Below, one piece after another: positions 37,331 through 46,267 of a stretch of 64,000 nt of DNA; position 1 is the stretch's first letter; each line of letters opens with the position of its first letter. The DNA comes from Aequorivita lipolytica (GTDB taxonomy: Bacteria; Bacteroidota; Bacteroidia; Flavobacteriales; Flavobacteriaceae). Under the pieces are notes generated by a model. The model worked only from the letters and a program-made list of their open reading frames with translations. It ran no database searches and was not told the DNA's origin. The DNA lies in NCBI RefSeq assembly GCF_007997135.1, contig NZ_VORU01000007.1, positions 98,319-162,318 on the forward strand, in the 5' to 3' direction. The position numbers and the translations under genes are program-made.

Positions 37331-38956
37331 ATGAAGAAACAGCTGCTTTCGCTAATTACATTTCTAATTCCAATTATCACTTTTGCGCAGGATACCACTG
37401 CATCCGAACAGGTTGATATAATTTTTAAAAAATATACAGGATGGTTTGTAGACTTGATATTCTATGAAATTCCTTTCTCCGAGAATTTCCAAATACCGTG
37501 GGTTTTAATAATCCTTATTGGAGGAGCAGTTTATTTCACAATATATTTTAGACTTATAAATTTTACAGGTTTCGGAACTGCCATTCGTGTTGTGAGAGGT
37601 AAATATGAAGATATTGAAAAGCACGGCGCCGACACACTTTATGGTGATGTAACCCCAAATGAGCAGGAAAACCTAATTGAAACCATTCGCGATGACAGTG
37701 CAGAAGGCGAGGTTTCACACTTTCAAGCCCTAACTGCGGCACTCTCGGCTACAGTAGGTTTAGGAAATATAGCTGGAGTTGCCGTGGCGCTTTCCATTGG
37801 TGGACCCGGTGCTACTTTCTGGATGATAGTTGCAGGTTTGTTGGGAATGGCATCCAAATTTGCCGAATGTACCCTTGGTGTAAAATACCGAGACGTGGGT
37901 CCAGACGGCACTGTTTATGGTGGACCCATGTATTATCTTAAAAAAGGTTTAGCCCAAAAAGGAATGGGCGGTTTAGGTAAAGTGCTCGCGGTTATTTTCG
38001 CAATATTTGTAATTGGGGGCTCTTTTGGCGGCGGCAATATGTTCCAAGCAAACCAAGCTGCAGCTCAATTTGTACAACTTTTTGAACTGCAGGGTACCAG
38101 CGCAGCAACTTGGTTTGGTATTGTTATGGCAATAATAGTAGCCTTTGTTATCATTGGAGGCATAAAACGTATTGCAAAGGTTACTGAAAAGATTGTTCCC
38201 TTTATGGCGGGAATCTATGTGCTGGCAGCCCTTATTATCTTGGTTGCAAATTATAATCATATTGGTGACGCTTTTGCTCTTATTTACGAAGGTGCTTTCT
38301 CAGGTCTTGGAATTGCAGGTGGTTTAGTAGGTGTAATGATTCAAGGTATTCGCCGTGGCGCATTCTCTAACGAAGCTGGAGTTGGTTCTGCAGCTATTGC
38401 CCACTCGGCAGTACGCACAAAGTATCCTGCTTCCGAAGGTATCGTGGCGCTTTTGGAGCCTTTTATTGATACCGTGGTTATTTGTACTATGACTGCTTTG
38501 GTAATTGTAATAACCAATTTCGACAATAATATTATTCAATACGGTGTAGAGGTGAAAGAAGGAGTTGAACTAACTGCAACCGCTTTTGATAGTGTAATTC
38601 CACACTTCTCAATTGTACTTACTGTAGCTGTGATTCTATTTGCTTTTTCAACCATGATTTCTTGGTCTTACTATGGAATGCAAGGTTGGATTTACCTATT
38701 TGGAAGAGGAAAAGTTACCGAGCTTATTTATAAACTGTTATTTTGTATCTTTATATGGGTTGGATCGGTAATTAGTCTTGGTTCTGTTATCAACTTCTCC
38801 GATGCAATGATTTTTGCAATGGTGGTTCCAAACATCATCGGTGTTGTATTATTAACGCCAGTTGTAAAAAAAGAACTGAACCGCTACATGAAAGCAATTA
38901 AAACCAAACACGATGCAATTGATGACGGTTTTGAAGATTTGCAGAAGCATATGTAA
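37331..38956 (+). CDS. AGCS-family sodium/alanine or glycine symporter
   Basis: The 541-residue protein has about 11 membrane segments. Family marks are ALSATVGLGNIAGVAVALSIGGPGATFWMIVAGLLGM and GIRRGAFSNEAGVGSAAIAHSA. The N-terminus looks like a cleavable signal (MKKQLLSLITFLIPIITFAQ), a common feature of Bacteroidota members. It imports alanine or glycine with Na+ or H+. The next gene starts 12 bases later. Confidence 0.9.
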   Translation: MKKQLLSLITFLIPIITFAQDTTASEQVDIIFKKYTGWFVDLIFYEIPFSENFQIPWVLIILIGGAVYFTIYFRLINFTGFGTAIRVVRGKYEDIEKHGADTLYGDVTPNEQENLIETIRDDSAEGEVSHFQALTAALSATVGLGNIAGVAVALSIGGPGATFWMIVAGLLGMASKFAECTLGVKYRDVGPDGTVYGGPMYYLKKGLAQKGMGGLGKVLAVIFAIFVIGGSFGGGNMFQANQAAAQFVQLFELQGTSAATWFGIVMAIIVAFVIIGGIKRIAKVTEKIVPFMAGIYVLAALIILVANYNHIGDAFALIYEGAFSGLGIAGGLVGVMIQGIRRGAFSNEAGVGSAAIAHSAVRTKYPASEGIVALLEPFIDTVVICTMTALVIVITNFDNNIIQYGVEVKEGVELTATAFDSVIPHFSIVLTVAVILFAFSTMISWSYYGMQGWIYLFGRGKVTELIYKLLFCIFIWVGSVISLGSVINFSDAMIFAMVVPNIIGVVLLTPVVKKELNRYMKAIKTKHDAIDDGFEDLQKHM

Positions 38957-38968
38957 AAATTAAATTAT

Positions 38969-39853
38969 ATGGAATTAAAATCCCACTTCACGTTCAGCAA
39001 ACAACAACGGAGTGGGATTTTACTTTTGTTGCTGCTCATCATTTCATTAATGTGCGTTTACTGGTTTGTAGATTTTTCTGAAGAAGATACTTTCGATACC
39101 TCTTCGGCAGAAATTGTTTCGCTTCAAAAGGAAATGGATTCACTCCGTTTAGTTGAAATTGAAAATAAAAAACCGAAGAAATACCCTTTCAATCCCAATT
39201 TCATTACAGATTATAAAGGCTACGTTTTAGGAATGAGTAATGAAGAAATTGACCGATTACTTCAGTATAGAAAAGAAGATAAATGGATCAATTCCACAGC
39301 AGATTTTAAAAAGGTAACAGGCGTTTCAGATTCGTTGCTGAACGAATTAAGTCCTTTTTTCAAATTTCCAGATTGGGTAACAAATCCGAAACCAAAATCA
39401 GATTTCAAAAATTATAAAAGCGAAAGTGGCTTTAATGAAAAACCATTCGCCCAAAAAACAGATCTCAACAAAGCTACCGAAGAACAATTACAACAAATAA
39501 GCGGCATTGGCGAAGCACTCAGCAAAAGAATAATTTCATATCGAGAGAAAGTAAATGGTTTTAGCAACGACAATGAACTTAATGCAGTTTATGGTCTAAA
39601 CCCCGAAGTTGTGCAACGAACACTAAATGTTTTTACCGTAAAAATACCGAAAGAAATAATAAAAATAAATGTGAACAAGGCTTCAGCGTCTGATATTGCT
39701 ACCATTCCAAGCATCACTTTTGAAATGGCAAAGAAAATTTGGGAATACCGAAGGCTACGAGAAAAAGTAAGCAGCATCCAGGAACTGGAAAAAATTGAAG
39801 GAATGACGGAAAGAAAGTTACAGCTAATTCAGTTATATTTGTCCGTTGATTAA
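38969..39853 (+). CDS. membrane-anchored helix-hairpin-helix protein, ComEA-like
   Basis: The 294-residue protein has one N-terminal membrane helix (GILLLLLLIISLMCVYWFV). Three ComEA-type helix-hairpin-helix units follow: around residues 80-130 (weak), 167-215 (DLNKATEEQLQQISGIGEALSKRIISYR) and 240-290 (NVNKASASDIATIPSITFEMAKKIWEYRR). Such domains bind DNA without sequence preference, and ComEA acts in DNA uptake. Whether this protein serves transformation is not shown. It follows the symporter gene closely. Confidence 0.8.
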   Translation: MELKSHFTFSKQQRSGILLLLLLIISLMCVYWFVDFSEEDTFDTSSAEIVSLQKEMDSLRLVEIENKKPKKYPFNPNFITDYKGYVLGMSNEEIDRLLQYRKEDKWINSTADFKKVTGVSDSLLNELSPFFKFPDWVTNPKPKSDFKNYKSESGFNEKPFAQKTDLNKATEEQLQQISGIGEALSKRIISYREKVNGFSNDNELNAVYGLNPEVVQRTLNVFTVKIPKEIIKINVNKASASDIATIPSITFEMAKKIWEYRRLREKVSSIQELEKIEGMTERKLQLIQLYLSVD

Positions 39854-39900
39854 ATTTTATAAACCGCCGAAAGGCTTATAAATAATAGTTTTAGACCAGT

Positions 39901-41067
39901 ATGAATAAGATGTATTTTACAGAGGAGCACGAATTTTTCAGAAAAAGTTTTCAGGATTTTCTTCAAAAGGAAGTAGTCCCGCATATTGATAAGTGGGAAA
40001 AAACCGGTCATATTGAGCGCTTTATTTGGGAGAAATTTGGCGAGATGGGCTACTTCGGAATCTACCAGCCCGAGGAATATGGCGGACTGGATTTGGACCT
40101 TTTTTACACCATAATTTTCTTAGAAGAACTTCAAAAAGTGAATAGTGGTGGTTTTGCCGCAGCAATGTGGGCGCACGCTTACCTTGCAATGACGCATCTT
40201 AAGAAAGAAGCAAACCACGCGCAAAAAGAAAAATATCTTACACCGAGTATTACAGGGGAAAAAATTGGGTGTCTTTGTATTACAGAACCTTTTGGTGGAA
40301 GCGATGTTTCAGGAATGCGAAGCACAGCTGTAAAAAAAGGAGACCATTATATTTTGAACGGTTCCAAAACATTTATCACGAACGGAATTTACAGCGACTA
40401 TCTTATTATTGCAGCAAAGACGTCACCAGAATTAGGAAATAAAGGAATTAGCATTTTTGTAGTTGACCGGGAAGCAAAAGGTATTTCCGCAACAAAGCTT
40501 GATAAATTGGGCTGGCGCGCCAGCGATACGGCTGAAATAGCCTTTGATAATGTAGAAATTCCAATCGAAAATTTATTGGGTGAAGAAAATTTAGGCTTTC
40601 CATACATAATGCAGCATTTTGCATTGGAAAGACTTATTATGGGCATCAACGCCCACGCACGCAGTGAATTCGCTTTAGAATACACAATTCAATATATGAA
40701 AGAGCGTACTGCCTTCGGAAAAAGCATTTCAAAATTCCAGGCTTTGCGTCATCGTGTTGCACAGATTGCAACAGATATAGAAGTTTGCAAAACATTTAAT
40801 TACGTTACGGCTAAGCGTCTTAACGACGGAGAATATGTGGTTAAAGAAGCTACAATGAGCAAACTTATTTCTACCAAGGTTTCAGATGAAGTTATGACCG
40901 AATGTCTTCAATTTTTAGGCGGTTACGGTTATATGGAAGAATATCCATTAGCGCGATTGCTTCGCGATAGCAGATTGGGCCCAATTGGCGGAGGTACTTC
41001 AGAGATTTTGAGAGAGATTATTGCCAAAATGGTTATTGAAGGAAAAGAGTATAAGCCGGCGACATAA
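39901..41067 (+). CDS. acyl-CoA dehydrogenase, LCAD-like
   Basis: The 388-residue flavoenzyme has CITEPFGGSDVSGMRSTA and SKTFITNGIYSDYLIIAA (FAD/substrate region) and the C-terminal FLGGYGYMEEYPLARLLRDSRLGPIGGGTSEI. The usual MCAD catalytic Glu position is Gly here (GGGT). A Glu in ARSEFALEYTIQY instead fits the LCAD/IVD location of the base. It oxidises an acyl-CoA at C2-C3 with electrons going to ETF. The start could also be the ATG at 39910. Confidence 0.85.
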   Translation: MNKMYFTEEHEFFRKSFQDFLQKEVVPHIDKWEKTGHIERFIWEKFGEMGYFGIYQPEEYGGLDLDLFYTIIFLEELQKVNSGGFAAAMWAHAYLAMTHLKKEANHAQKEKYLTPSITGEKIGCLCITEPFGGSDVSGMRSTAVKKGDHYILNGSKTFITNGIYSDYLIIAAKTSPELGNKGISIFVVDREAKGISATKLDKLGWRASDTAEIAFDNVEIPIENLLGEENLGFPYIMQHFALERLIMGINAHARSEFALEYTIQYMKERTAFGKSISKFQALRHRVAQIATDIEVCKTFNYVTAKRLNDGEYVVKEATMSKLISTKVSDEVMTECLQFLGGYGYMEEYPLARLLRDSRLGPIGGGTSEILREIIAKMVIEGKEYKPAT

Positions 41068-41103
41068 ATTCTTTTTAATTATTCATAAACCTATTTAAAA
41101 ATA

Positions 41104-42522
41104 ATGAAGTATTTCATCAAAAAGTATTTTTTCACATTATTCATTTTTTTTATTGGCGCCACCACTTTTGCTCAAACAGAGCTAAAGGGAAAAGTTGCAG
41201 ATTTCTTAACCTTTCAACCCATTGAAAGCGCAAGTGTTTATATAAAAAATACAACCATCGGTTCCATAACCAATGCGGATGGTAATTTTGTATTAAAAGT
41301 TCCGCAACAAAACTTGAGTGATACTCTGGTTATTTCGTCCATTGGGTATAAAAGTTTTAAGGTTGTTATTAATGAATTCGAAAATGCGACAGATATATTT
41401 TTGGAGGAAGACGTAGCTTCTCTAGATGAAGTAGTAATAATAGCCGATCCACGACCTACAACCGGTAATGGTATTGTGCAAAAAGCCATTGAAAAACTAC
41501 CCAAAAATCTTCCCGAACAACCCTATCTCCAAAAAGGGTTTCTGCGCCACAAAGAACGAAACAAAAAGGAATACAAATGGCTTATTGAAAGTGCGATCAC
41601 TTTATACGATTCCAGTTACGCCTCGGGTGCGAAAAACAATCTGAAAATAAACGTTGATGAAACCCGTAAAAGTTATGATTTGCGTGATATTGACAGCCTT
41701 TTTACGTATTCGGCCTATCTTAAAAGTATAGGCTCTAAAGGTGGTGGCCTAAGCAGAAGCTCTGTAAAAACTTCATCTTTAATTGATGCCATAAAATGGA
41801 ACGACAGCCGCGTAAACGGTTTGGAAAATCTTTTTAAAGGAAAGCTTAACTTGGTTCGGAATTCAAATGTAACTGGCGCTTTGCTAGGGAAGAATATTTT
41901 GGAAAAGCATCAGTTTGAACTCGATACAATTTTGGTGGACAACGGAAGGAAACTCTATAAAATAAAAATTTCAAAAGGCGCAGATTTTGTTGGCTTGAAT
42001 ACACCGAATATCTATAATGAAGGTTTTGAAGCAAAAGGTTGGATCTATATTTATTACGATAACTACGCAATTAAAAAAGTGGAATATGAATTGGTCGCAG
42101 CTTCCGATGTACAGAAAAAGCGAAGCAAAAGTCTTTTTGATACCCAGACTATTCACAAGCTTGTGATGACCTATATTGAGTATGATGGAAAGATGTATCC
42201 AAATTACATTTATTACGAAACCCCCAAGCTTGTAAACACAGGAGACCGCTCTTCAGACAGGGTAAAAACCGAGGCAGAGCCAGGCTTTGATAAGGACGAA
42301 CAGTATTATTATACTATTCAGGAAATCCTGTTTAGTGATATTATTCAGGACCCAGAATTAATAAACCAAGAATTGCAACAAAATAATTGGTCTGCAGATA
42401 TTTTCTCGAGCAAGGCTTACAACGAGTCGTTTTGGAAAAACTACAACGTATTGCTGGAAAGCAAAGAGGAGGAGAAACTCATCCAAGACCTAAGCAAACG
42501 CGCGTCTTTATATAAAGAGTAA
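41104..42522 (+). CDS. secreted carboxypeptidase-regulatory-like domain protein
   Basis: The 472-residue protein has a signal peptide (MKYFIKKYFFTLFIFFIGATTFAQ) and an N-terminal CarboxypepD_reg-like beta domain (residues 25-110; LKGKVADFLTFQPIESASVYIKNT through DTLVISSIGYKSF). A larger domain of unknown function follows (120-472; includes VEYELVAASDVQKKRSK and KMYPNYIYYETPKLV). This arrangement is common in Bacteroidota outer-membrane and periplasmic proteins, and resembles the N-terminal part of some TonB receptors. Its role is not known. Confidence 0.8.
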   Translation: MKYFIKKYFFTLFIFFIGATTFAQTELKGKVADFLTFQPIESASVYIKNTTIGSITNADGNFVLKVPQQNLSDTLVISSIGYKSFKVVINEFENATDIFLEEDVASLDEVVIIADPRPTTGNGIVQKAIEKLPKNLPEQPYLQKGFLRHKERNKKEYKWLIESAITLYDSSYASGAKNNLKINVDETRKSYDLRDIDSLFTYSAYLKSIGSKGGGLSRSSVKTSSLIDAIKWNDSRVNGLENLFKGKLNLVRNSNVTGALLGKNILEKHQFELDTILVDNGRKLYKIKISKGADFVGLNTPNIYNEGFEAKGWIYIYYDNYAIKKVEYELVAASDVQKKRSKSLFDTQTIHKLVMTYIEYDGKMYPNYIYYETPKLVNTGDRSSDRVKTEAEPGFDKDEQYYYTIQEILFSDIIQDPELINQELQQNNWSADIFSSKAYNESFWKNYNVLLESKEEEKLIQDLSKRASLYKE

Positions 42523-42573
42523 TTATTTTTAAAAAAACTGATTACTGATTACTAAATACTGAATACTTTTTTC

Positions 42574-42581
42574 TACTTTTG
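42574..42581 (+). promoter_or_regulatory. -7 promoter element TACTTTTG of rpsU
   Basis: TACTTTTG fits TAnnTTTG and lies 30 bases before the rpsU start, leaving a leader of about 25 bases that contains the SD sequence. A TTG at -33 is not seen. Confidence 0.6.
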
Positions 42582-42594
42582 CCGTCCTAAAGAG

Positions 42595-42604
42595 AGGAGG
42601 TGAT
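42595..42604 (+). promoter_or_regulatory. extended Shine-Dalgarno sequence of rpsU
   Basis: AGGAGGTGAT is complementary over ten bases to the 3' end of bacterial 16S rRNA. It is followed by 6 bases to the ATG at 42611. Most genes in this window have A-rich leaders without an SD. Confidence 0.9.
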
Positions 42605-42610
42605 GACACT

Positions 42611-42805
42611 ATGTTAATTATACCAGTTAAAGACGGAGAAAATATCGACAGAGCACTGAAGCGTTTCAAACGAAAATTTGATCGTACAGGAACTATGCGC
42701 CAGTTGCGTTCTAGGCAAGCTTTTACAAAGCCTTCTGTTAAGAAAAGAGCACAAATGCAAAAAGCTCAATACATTCAGAACTTAAGAGATCAGGAAGAAA
42801 TCTAA
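42611..42805 (+). CDS. rpsU: ribosomal protein bS21
   Basis: The 64-residue basic protein (MLIIPVKDGENIDRALKRFKRKFDRTGTMRQLRSRQAF) is bS21 of the small subunit. Family members in Bacteroidota lie near the 3' end of 16S rRNA and, with bS6 and bS18, hide the anti-SD. The gene has its own -7 element, a strong SD and a strong terminator, so it is a single-gene unit. Loss of bS21 would free the anti-SD, and the strong SD would then raise rpsU translation: a possible feedback loop. Confidence 0.95.
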   Translation: MLIIPVKDGENIDRALKRFKRKFDRTGTMRQLRSRQAFTKPSVKKRAQMQKAQYIQNLRDQEEI

Positions 42806-42830
42806 AATTTCTTTTTTGATAATAAAAACT

Positions 42831-42867
42831 AAAAATCCGTTGGAATTATATTTCAACGGATTTTTTT
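42831..42867 (+). terminator. Rho-independent terminator of rpsU
   Basis: AAAAATCCGTTGGAA and TTTCAACGGATTTTTTT form a stem with a short loop and a T run. The symmetrical A and T tracts allow function in either direction. Confidence 0.85.
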
Positions 42868-42920
42868 ATTGGTAAAAGTTATTGCGTTAAAGGGTTATTG
42901 AGTTATTTTGTAAATTTCCC

Positions 42921-42944
42921 CCGATAACCGATAACCGATAACCG
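42921..42944. repeat. tandem CCGATAA repeat before the recombinase gene
   Basis: Three copies of CCGATAA plus CCG end four bases before the ATG at 42949. The repeat replaces any recognisable ribosome-binding or promoter element there. Confidence 0.9.
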
Positions 42945-42948
42945 AAAA

Positions 42949-43833
42949 ATGTCCTTTCAGTCTTTTACAGATTATCTTCAACTCGAAAAAAAGTATTCAC
43001 CACACACGGTGACAGCTTATTTGAAAGATTTGGAAGGTTTTCAGAAGTTTGCTTCTGAAGAATATCAATATTCTGAAATTTTGGATGTGAACTATTCCAT
43101 CGTTCGAAGCTGGATAGTTTCACTTGTAGACTCGGGCATTTCAAACCGAACCGTAAACCGAAAGATTTCTTCACTAAAAACCTATTATAAATTTCTTCTG
43201 AAAACAGGGCAGATCGAGATTAACCCTTTGGCCAAGCACAAAGCGTTAAAAACCGCTAAGAAAATCCAAGTGCCTTTTTCGGAAAAGGAAATAGGAAATG
43301 TTATGGAAATGCTTGAGAACGAAAATAATTTTGAAGGCTGCCGTGATCGGCTAATTGTTGAGCTTTTTTACTCTACTGGTATACGTAGGGCAGAACTCAT
43401 AAATATAAAACTGAATGACGTTTCATTTGCGCAGAAAACCATAAAGGTTTTGGGTAAACGGAACAAGGAGCGAATCATTCCATTGTTGTCGCCGGTTATT
43501 AAAAGTATTCAGGCCTATTTGCCATTTCGGGATCAATTGGATGAAATAAAAGATTCGGATAAGCTTTTTTTGACCGCCAAAGGGGTTAAAGTTTACGAAA
43601 CCCTTGTCTATAGAATTATAAATTCATACTTTAGTAATGCTTCAGAAAAAGTAAAGAAAAGCCCGCATATTCTGCGGCATTCTTTTGCAACACATCTATT
43701 GAATGAAGGAGCAGATATTAATTCGGTGAAGGAGTTGCTTGGGCATTCCAGCTTGGCTTCAACACAGGTTTACACTCAAAACAGCATCGCAGAGTTGAAA
43801 GAAGTATACAAGAACTCGCATCCGCGCAATTAA
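42949..43833 (+). CDS. tyrosine recombinase XerC/XerD
   Basis: The 294-residue protein has an N-terminal SAM-like core-binding domain (residues 1-90). The catalytic domain carries the full set of active residues: R146 in STGIRRAEL, K170 in VLGKRNKER, H240 and R243 in HILRHSFATH, H266 in LLGHSS and Y275 in VYTQNS. It resolves chromosome dimers at dif. Context (rpsU before, hpf after) matches a conserved flavobacterial location, so this is the housekeeping Xer protein rather than a mobile integrase. C or D cannot be told by eye. Confidence 0.9.
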   Translation: MSFQSFTDYLQLEKKYSPHTVTAYLKDLEGFQKFASEEYQYSEILDVNYSIVRSWIVSLVDSGISNRTVNRKISSLKTYYKFLLKTGQIEINPLAKHKALKTAKKIQVPFSEKEIGNVMEMLENENNFEGCRDRLIVELFYSTGIRRAELINIKLNDVSFAQKTIKVLGKRNKERIIPLLSPVIKSIQAYLPFRDQLDEIKDSDKLFLTAKGVKVYETLVYRIINSYFSNASEKVKKSPHILRHSFATHLLNEGADINSVKELLGHSSLASTQVYTQNSIAELKEVYKNSHPRN

Positions 43834-43894
43834 AAAGACCAAAAGAGACCTATGGCGTAAAACTACATATTAATTAACTTTAAAACATTATAGT

Positions 43895-44197
43895 ATGAAA
43901 GTAAACGTACAAACACCCAACTTTGCGGCCAAGGATGAATTATTGGTATTCGTTGAAAAAAAGCTGTCCAAATTAGAGCAATTTTATAGCAAAATAGTTT
44001 TTGCAGATGTCTTCTTAAAAGTTCAGAAAACAAGTGAAAAAGAAAATAAAATTGTTGAAGTATTACTGAGTATTCCCGGCGATGATGTAATGGTAAAAAA
44101 AGAGGCGAGAACATTTGAGGAAGCTACCGATGAAGTTGTTAAAATACTGGAGCGTCAGCTTAAGAAAAGAAAACAGAAAGAAAAAGCATATTTATAG
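43895..44197 (+). CDS. hpf: short-form ribosome hibernation promoting factor
   Basis: The 100-residue protein is of the HPF/RaiA (YfiA) family: MKVNVQTPNFAAKDELLVFVEKKLSKLEQFYSKI, then DVFLKVQKTSEKENKIVEVLLS and the basic tail LERQLKKRKQKEKAYL. The family binds the 30S decoding region and silences ribosomes in stationary phase. It lies 61 bases after the recombinase gene and just before the promoter of the tRNA-tuf operon. Confidence 0.85.
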   Translation: MKVNVQTPNFAAKDELLVFVEKKLSKLEQFYSKIVFADVFLKVQKTSEKENKIVEVLLSIPGDDVMVKKEARTFEEATDEVVKILERQLKKRKQKEKAYL

Positions 44198-44218
44198 TAT
44201 AATTATTTAGAAAAAGTT

Positions 44219-44247
44219 TTGTAGAAAAAATAATTTTTCTACATTTG
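44219..44247 (+). promoter_or_regulatory. complete Bacteroidota promoter of the tRNA-tuf operon
   Basis: TTG at 44219-44221 (-33) is followed after 18 bases by TACATTTG at 44240-44247 (-7). Both match the Bacteroidota sigma factor consensus and spacing. It lies 64 bases before the first tRNA. Confidence 0.85.
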
Positions 44248-44249
44248 CA

Positions 44250-44276
44250 GTCCGTTAGAAATAGCGGACTTTTTTA
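44250..44276 (+). terminator. terminator-like hairpin in the leader of the tRNA-tuf operon
   Basis: GTCCG and CGGAC form a 5-base stem around TTAGAAATAG, followed by six T. It sits directly after the promoter and before tRNA-Thr, so it may act as an early pause or attenuator. The stem is short. Confidence 0.5.
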
Positions 44277-44310
44277 TGGCTGAAAAATAGCCTTAAAGAG
44301 AGTTCAAAAA

Positions 44311-44384
44311 GCCGATGTAGCTCAGCTGGCTAGAGCAGCTGATTTGTAATCAGCAGGTCGTGGGTTCGAGTCCCTCTATCGGCT
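44311..44384 (+). tRNA. tRNA-Thr (anticodon TGT)
   Basis: The 74-base cloverleaf has acceptor stem GCCGATG/TATCGGC, anticodon stem GCTGA/TCAGC with loop TTTGTAA, and T arm GGGTTCGAGTCCC. CCA is not encoded. Confidence 0.95.
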
Positions 44385-44431
44385 CTTGAAATTTTGGAAT
44401 TTGGAATTTCTATTTTGGGATTCCAAAAAAA

Positions 44432-44513
<82 letters not shown>

Positions 44514-44586
44514 CACTAGTTTTCGCAGCGGCGAAAATGTAGGCTTGAAATATTGAAAACCAAGATTCTGAATTTAGAATCAAAAT

Positions 44587-44659
44587 GCGGGAGTAGCTCA
44601 GTTGGTAGAGCGTCAGCCTTCCAAGCTGAATGTCGCCGGTTCGAACCCGGTCTCCCGCT
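44587..44659 (+). tRNA. tRNA-Gly (anticodon TCC)
   Basis: The 73-base cloverleaf has acceptor GCGGGAG/CTCCCGC, anticodon stem TCAGC/GCTGA with loop CTTCCAA, and T arm CCGGTTCGAACCCGG. Confidence 0.95.
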
Positions 44660-44723
44660 CTAAAACCTGTGAAGTCAGGGATTATCTTCCTTTCTGCAAA
44701 AGGGAAAAAATTAAATACTTTAC

Positions 44724-44795
<72 letters not shown>

Positions 44796-44850
44796 CAAAA
44801 TTAGAATGCAAGTAACACTAATATATAACTAAGATTAAAATTAATACAAA

Positions 44851-46038
44851 ATGGCAAAAGAAACATTCGATCGGTCAAAACCACACTTAAATGTAGGTAC
44901 AATTGGACACGTAGATCACGGTAAAACAACTTTAACCGCAGCTATTACCAAAGTGATGGCTGATGCTGGTTTTTCAGAAGCCAGATCATTTGATCAAATT
45001 GATAACGCTCCAGAAGAAAAAGAAAGAGGTATAACAATTAACTCTTCACACGTTGAGTACCAAACAGCTAACCGTCACTACGCGCACGTTGACTGTCCTG
45101 GTCACGCGGATTATGTGAAGAACATGGTTACTGGTGCTGCCCAAATGGACGGTGCTATTCTAGTTGTTGCTGCTACAGACGGACCTATGCCACAAACTCG
45201 TGAGCACATCCTTCTTGGTCGCCAGGTAGGTATTCCACGTATGGTTGTATTCATGAATAAAGTGGATATGGTTGATGATGAGGAGTTGCTTGAACTAGTT
45301 GAAATGGAAATCCGTGACCTTCTTAACTTCTACGAGTATGATGGTGATAACGGACCGGTAATCGCTGGTTCTGCACTTGGCGCACTTAACGGTGAGCAAA
45401 AATGGGTTGATACAGTAATGCAATTGATGGAAGCTGTTGATACTTGGATTGAACTTCCAACACGTGATGTTGACAAGCCTTTCCTAATGCCTATTGAAGA
45501 TGTGTTTTCTATTACTGGTCGTGGAACTGTTGCAACAGGGCGTATCGAGACAGGTGTAGCTAATACAGGTGATGTTGTTGACATTATTGGTATGGGTGCT
45601 GAAAAACTAACTTCTACCGTTACTGGAGTAGAGATGTTCCGTAAAATTCTTGATAGAGGTGAAGCTGGAGATAACGTAGGTATCCTTTTGAGAGGTATTG
45701 AAAAGAACGATATCAGTCGTGGTATGGTTATCTGTAAAAAAGGATCGGTAACGCCACACGCTAAATTTAAAGCTGAGGTTTACATCCTTAAAAAAGAAGA
45801 AGGTGGACGTCACACTCCATTCCACAATAACTACCGTCCACAGTTTTACGTACGTACAACTGATGTAACAGGAACTATTATGCTTCCTGATGGTGTAGAG
45901 ATGGTTATGCCTGGTGATAACTTAACTATTCACGTTGAATTGCTTCAAGCTATTGCAATGAACGTAGGTCTTCGTTTCGCGATCCGTGAAGGTGGACGTA
46001 CTGTTGGTGCGGGTCAGGTAACTGAAATTTTAGACTAA
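44851..46038 (+). CDS. tuf: elongation factor Tu
   Basis: The 395-residue GTPase begins [32 protein letters not shown], with G1 GHVDHGKT, G3 DCPGHADYV and G4 NKVD. Domains 2 and 3 follow to [10 protein letters not shown]. It carries aminoacyl-tRNA to the ribosome. It is read with four tRNAs upstream and tRNA-Trp, secE, nusG and ribosomal protein genes downstream. The start is A-rich without an SD. Confidence 0.98.
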   Translation: MAKETFDRSKPHLNVGTIGHVDHGKTTLTAAITKVMADAGFSEARSFDQIDNAPEEKERGITINSSHVEYQTANRHYAHVDCPGHADYVKNMVTGAAQMDGAILVVAATDGPMPQTREHILLGRQVGIPRMVVFMNKVDMVDDEELLELVEMEIRDLLNFYEYDGDNGPVIAGSALGALNGEQKWVDTVMQLMEAVDTWIELPTRDVDKPFLMPIEDVFSITGRGTVATGRIETGVANTGDVVDIIGMGAEKLTSTVTGVEMFRKILDRGEAGDNVGILLRGIEKNDISRGMVICKKGSVTPHAKFKAEVYILKKEEGGRHTPFHNNYRPQFYVRTTDVTGTIMLPDGVEMVMPGDNLTIHVELLQAIAMNVGLRFAIREGGRTVGAGQVTEILD

Positions 46039-46060
46039 TTATCATATAATTAAAGCGCTG

Positions 46061-46087
46061 GGTGTCCCGAATTAACTTCGGGATACC
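46061..46087 (+). terminator. hairpin after tuf
   Basis: An 11-base stem (GGTGTCCCGAA with TTCGGGATACC) has a 5-base loop. There is no clean T run after it, so partial termination or RNA processing before tRNA-Trp is more likely than a full stop. Confidence 0.6.
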
Positions 46088-46140
46088 TTGGCTTTTATAG
46101 CGGGTTTAGCGTATCGCCTTAAGGGTGCTATTCCTCATAA

Positions 46141-46213
46141 ACGGGTTTAGCTCAGTTGGTAGAGCACTGGTCTCCAAAACCAGGTGTCGTGAGTTCGAGT
46201 CTCTCAACCCGTG
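46141..46213 (+). tRNA. tRNA-Trp (anticodon CCA)
   Basis: The 73-base cloverleaf has acceptor ACGGGTT/AACCCGT, anticodon stem CTGGT/ACCAG with loop CTCCAAA, and T arm GAGTTCGAGTCTC. It lies between tuf and secE, the usual place in this family. Confidence 0.95.
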
Positions 46214-46267
46214 CTAAAGACACAAACCTTTGGGTGTATATCCAGAAAATTTTAAACTGCGACAAAA

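Noticed and set aside
42949..43833. Mobile integrase and genomic island next to the tRNA cluster
   Set aside because: The tyrosine recombinase is in the conserved rpsU-hpf context with full Xer residues. No att-like repeat of the tRNA 3' ends was found, so it is the housekeeping Xer protein.
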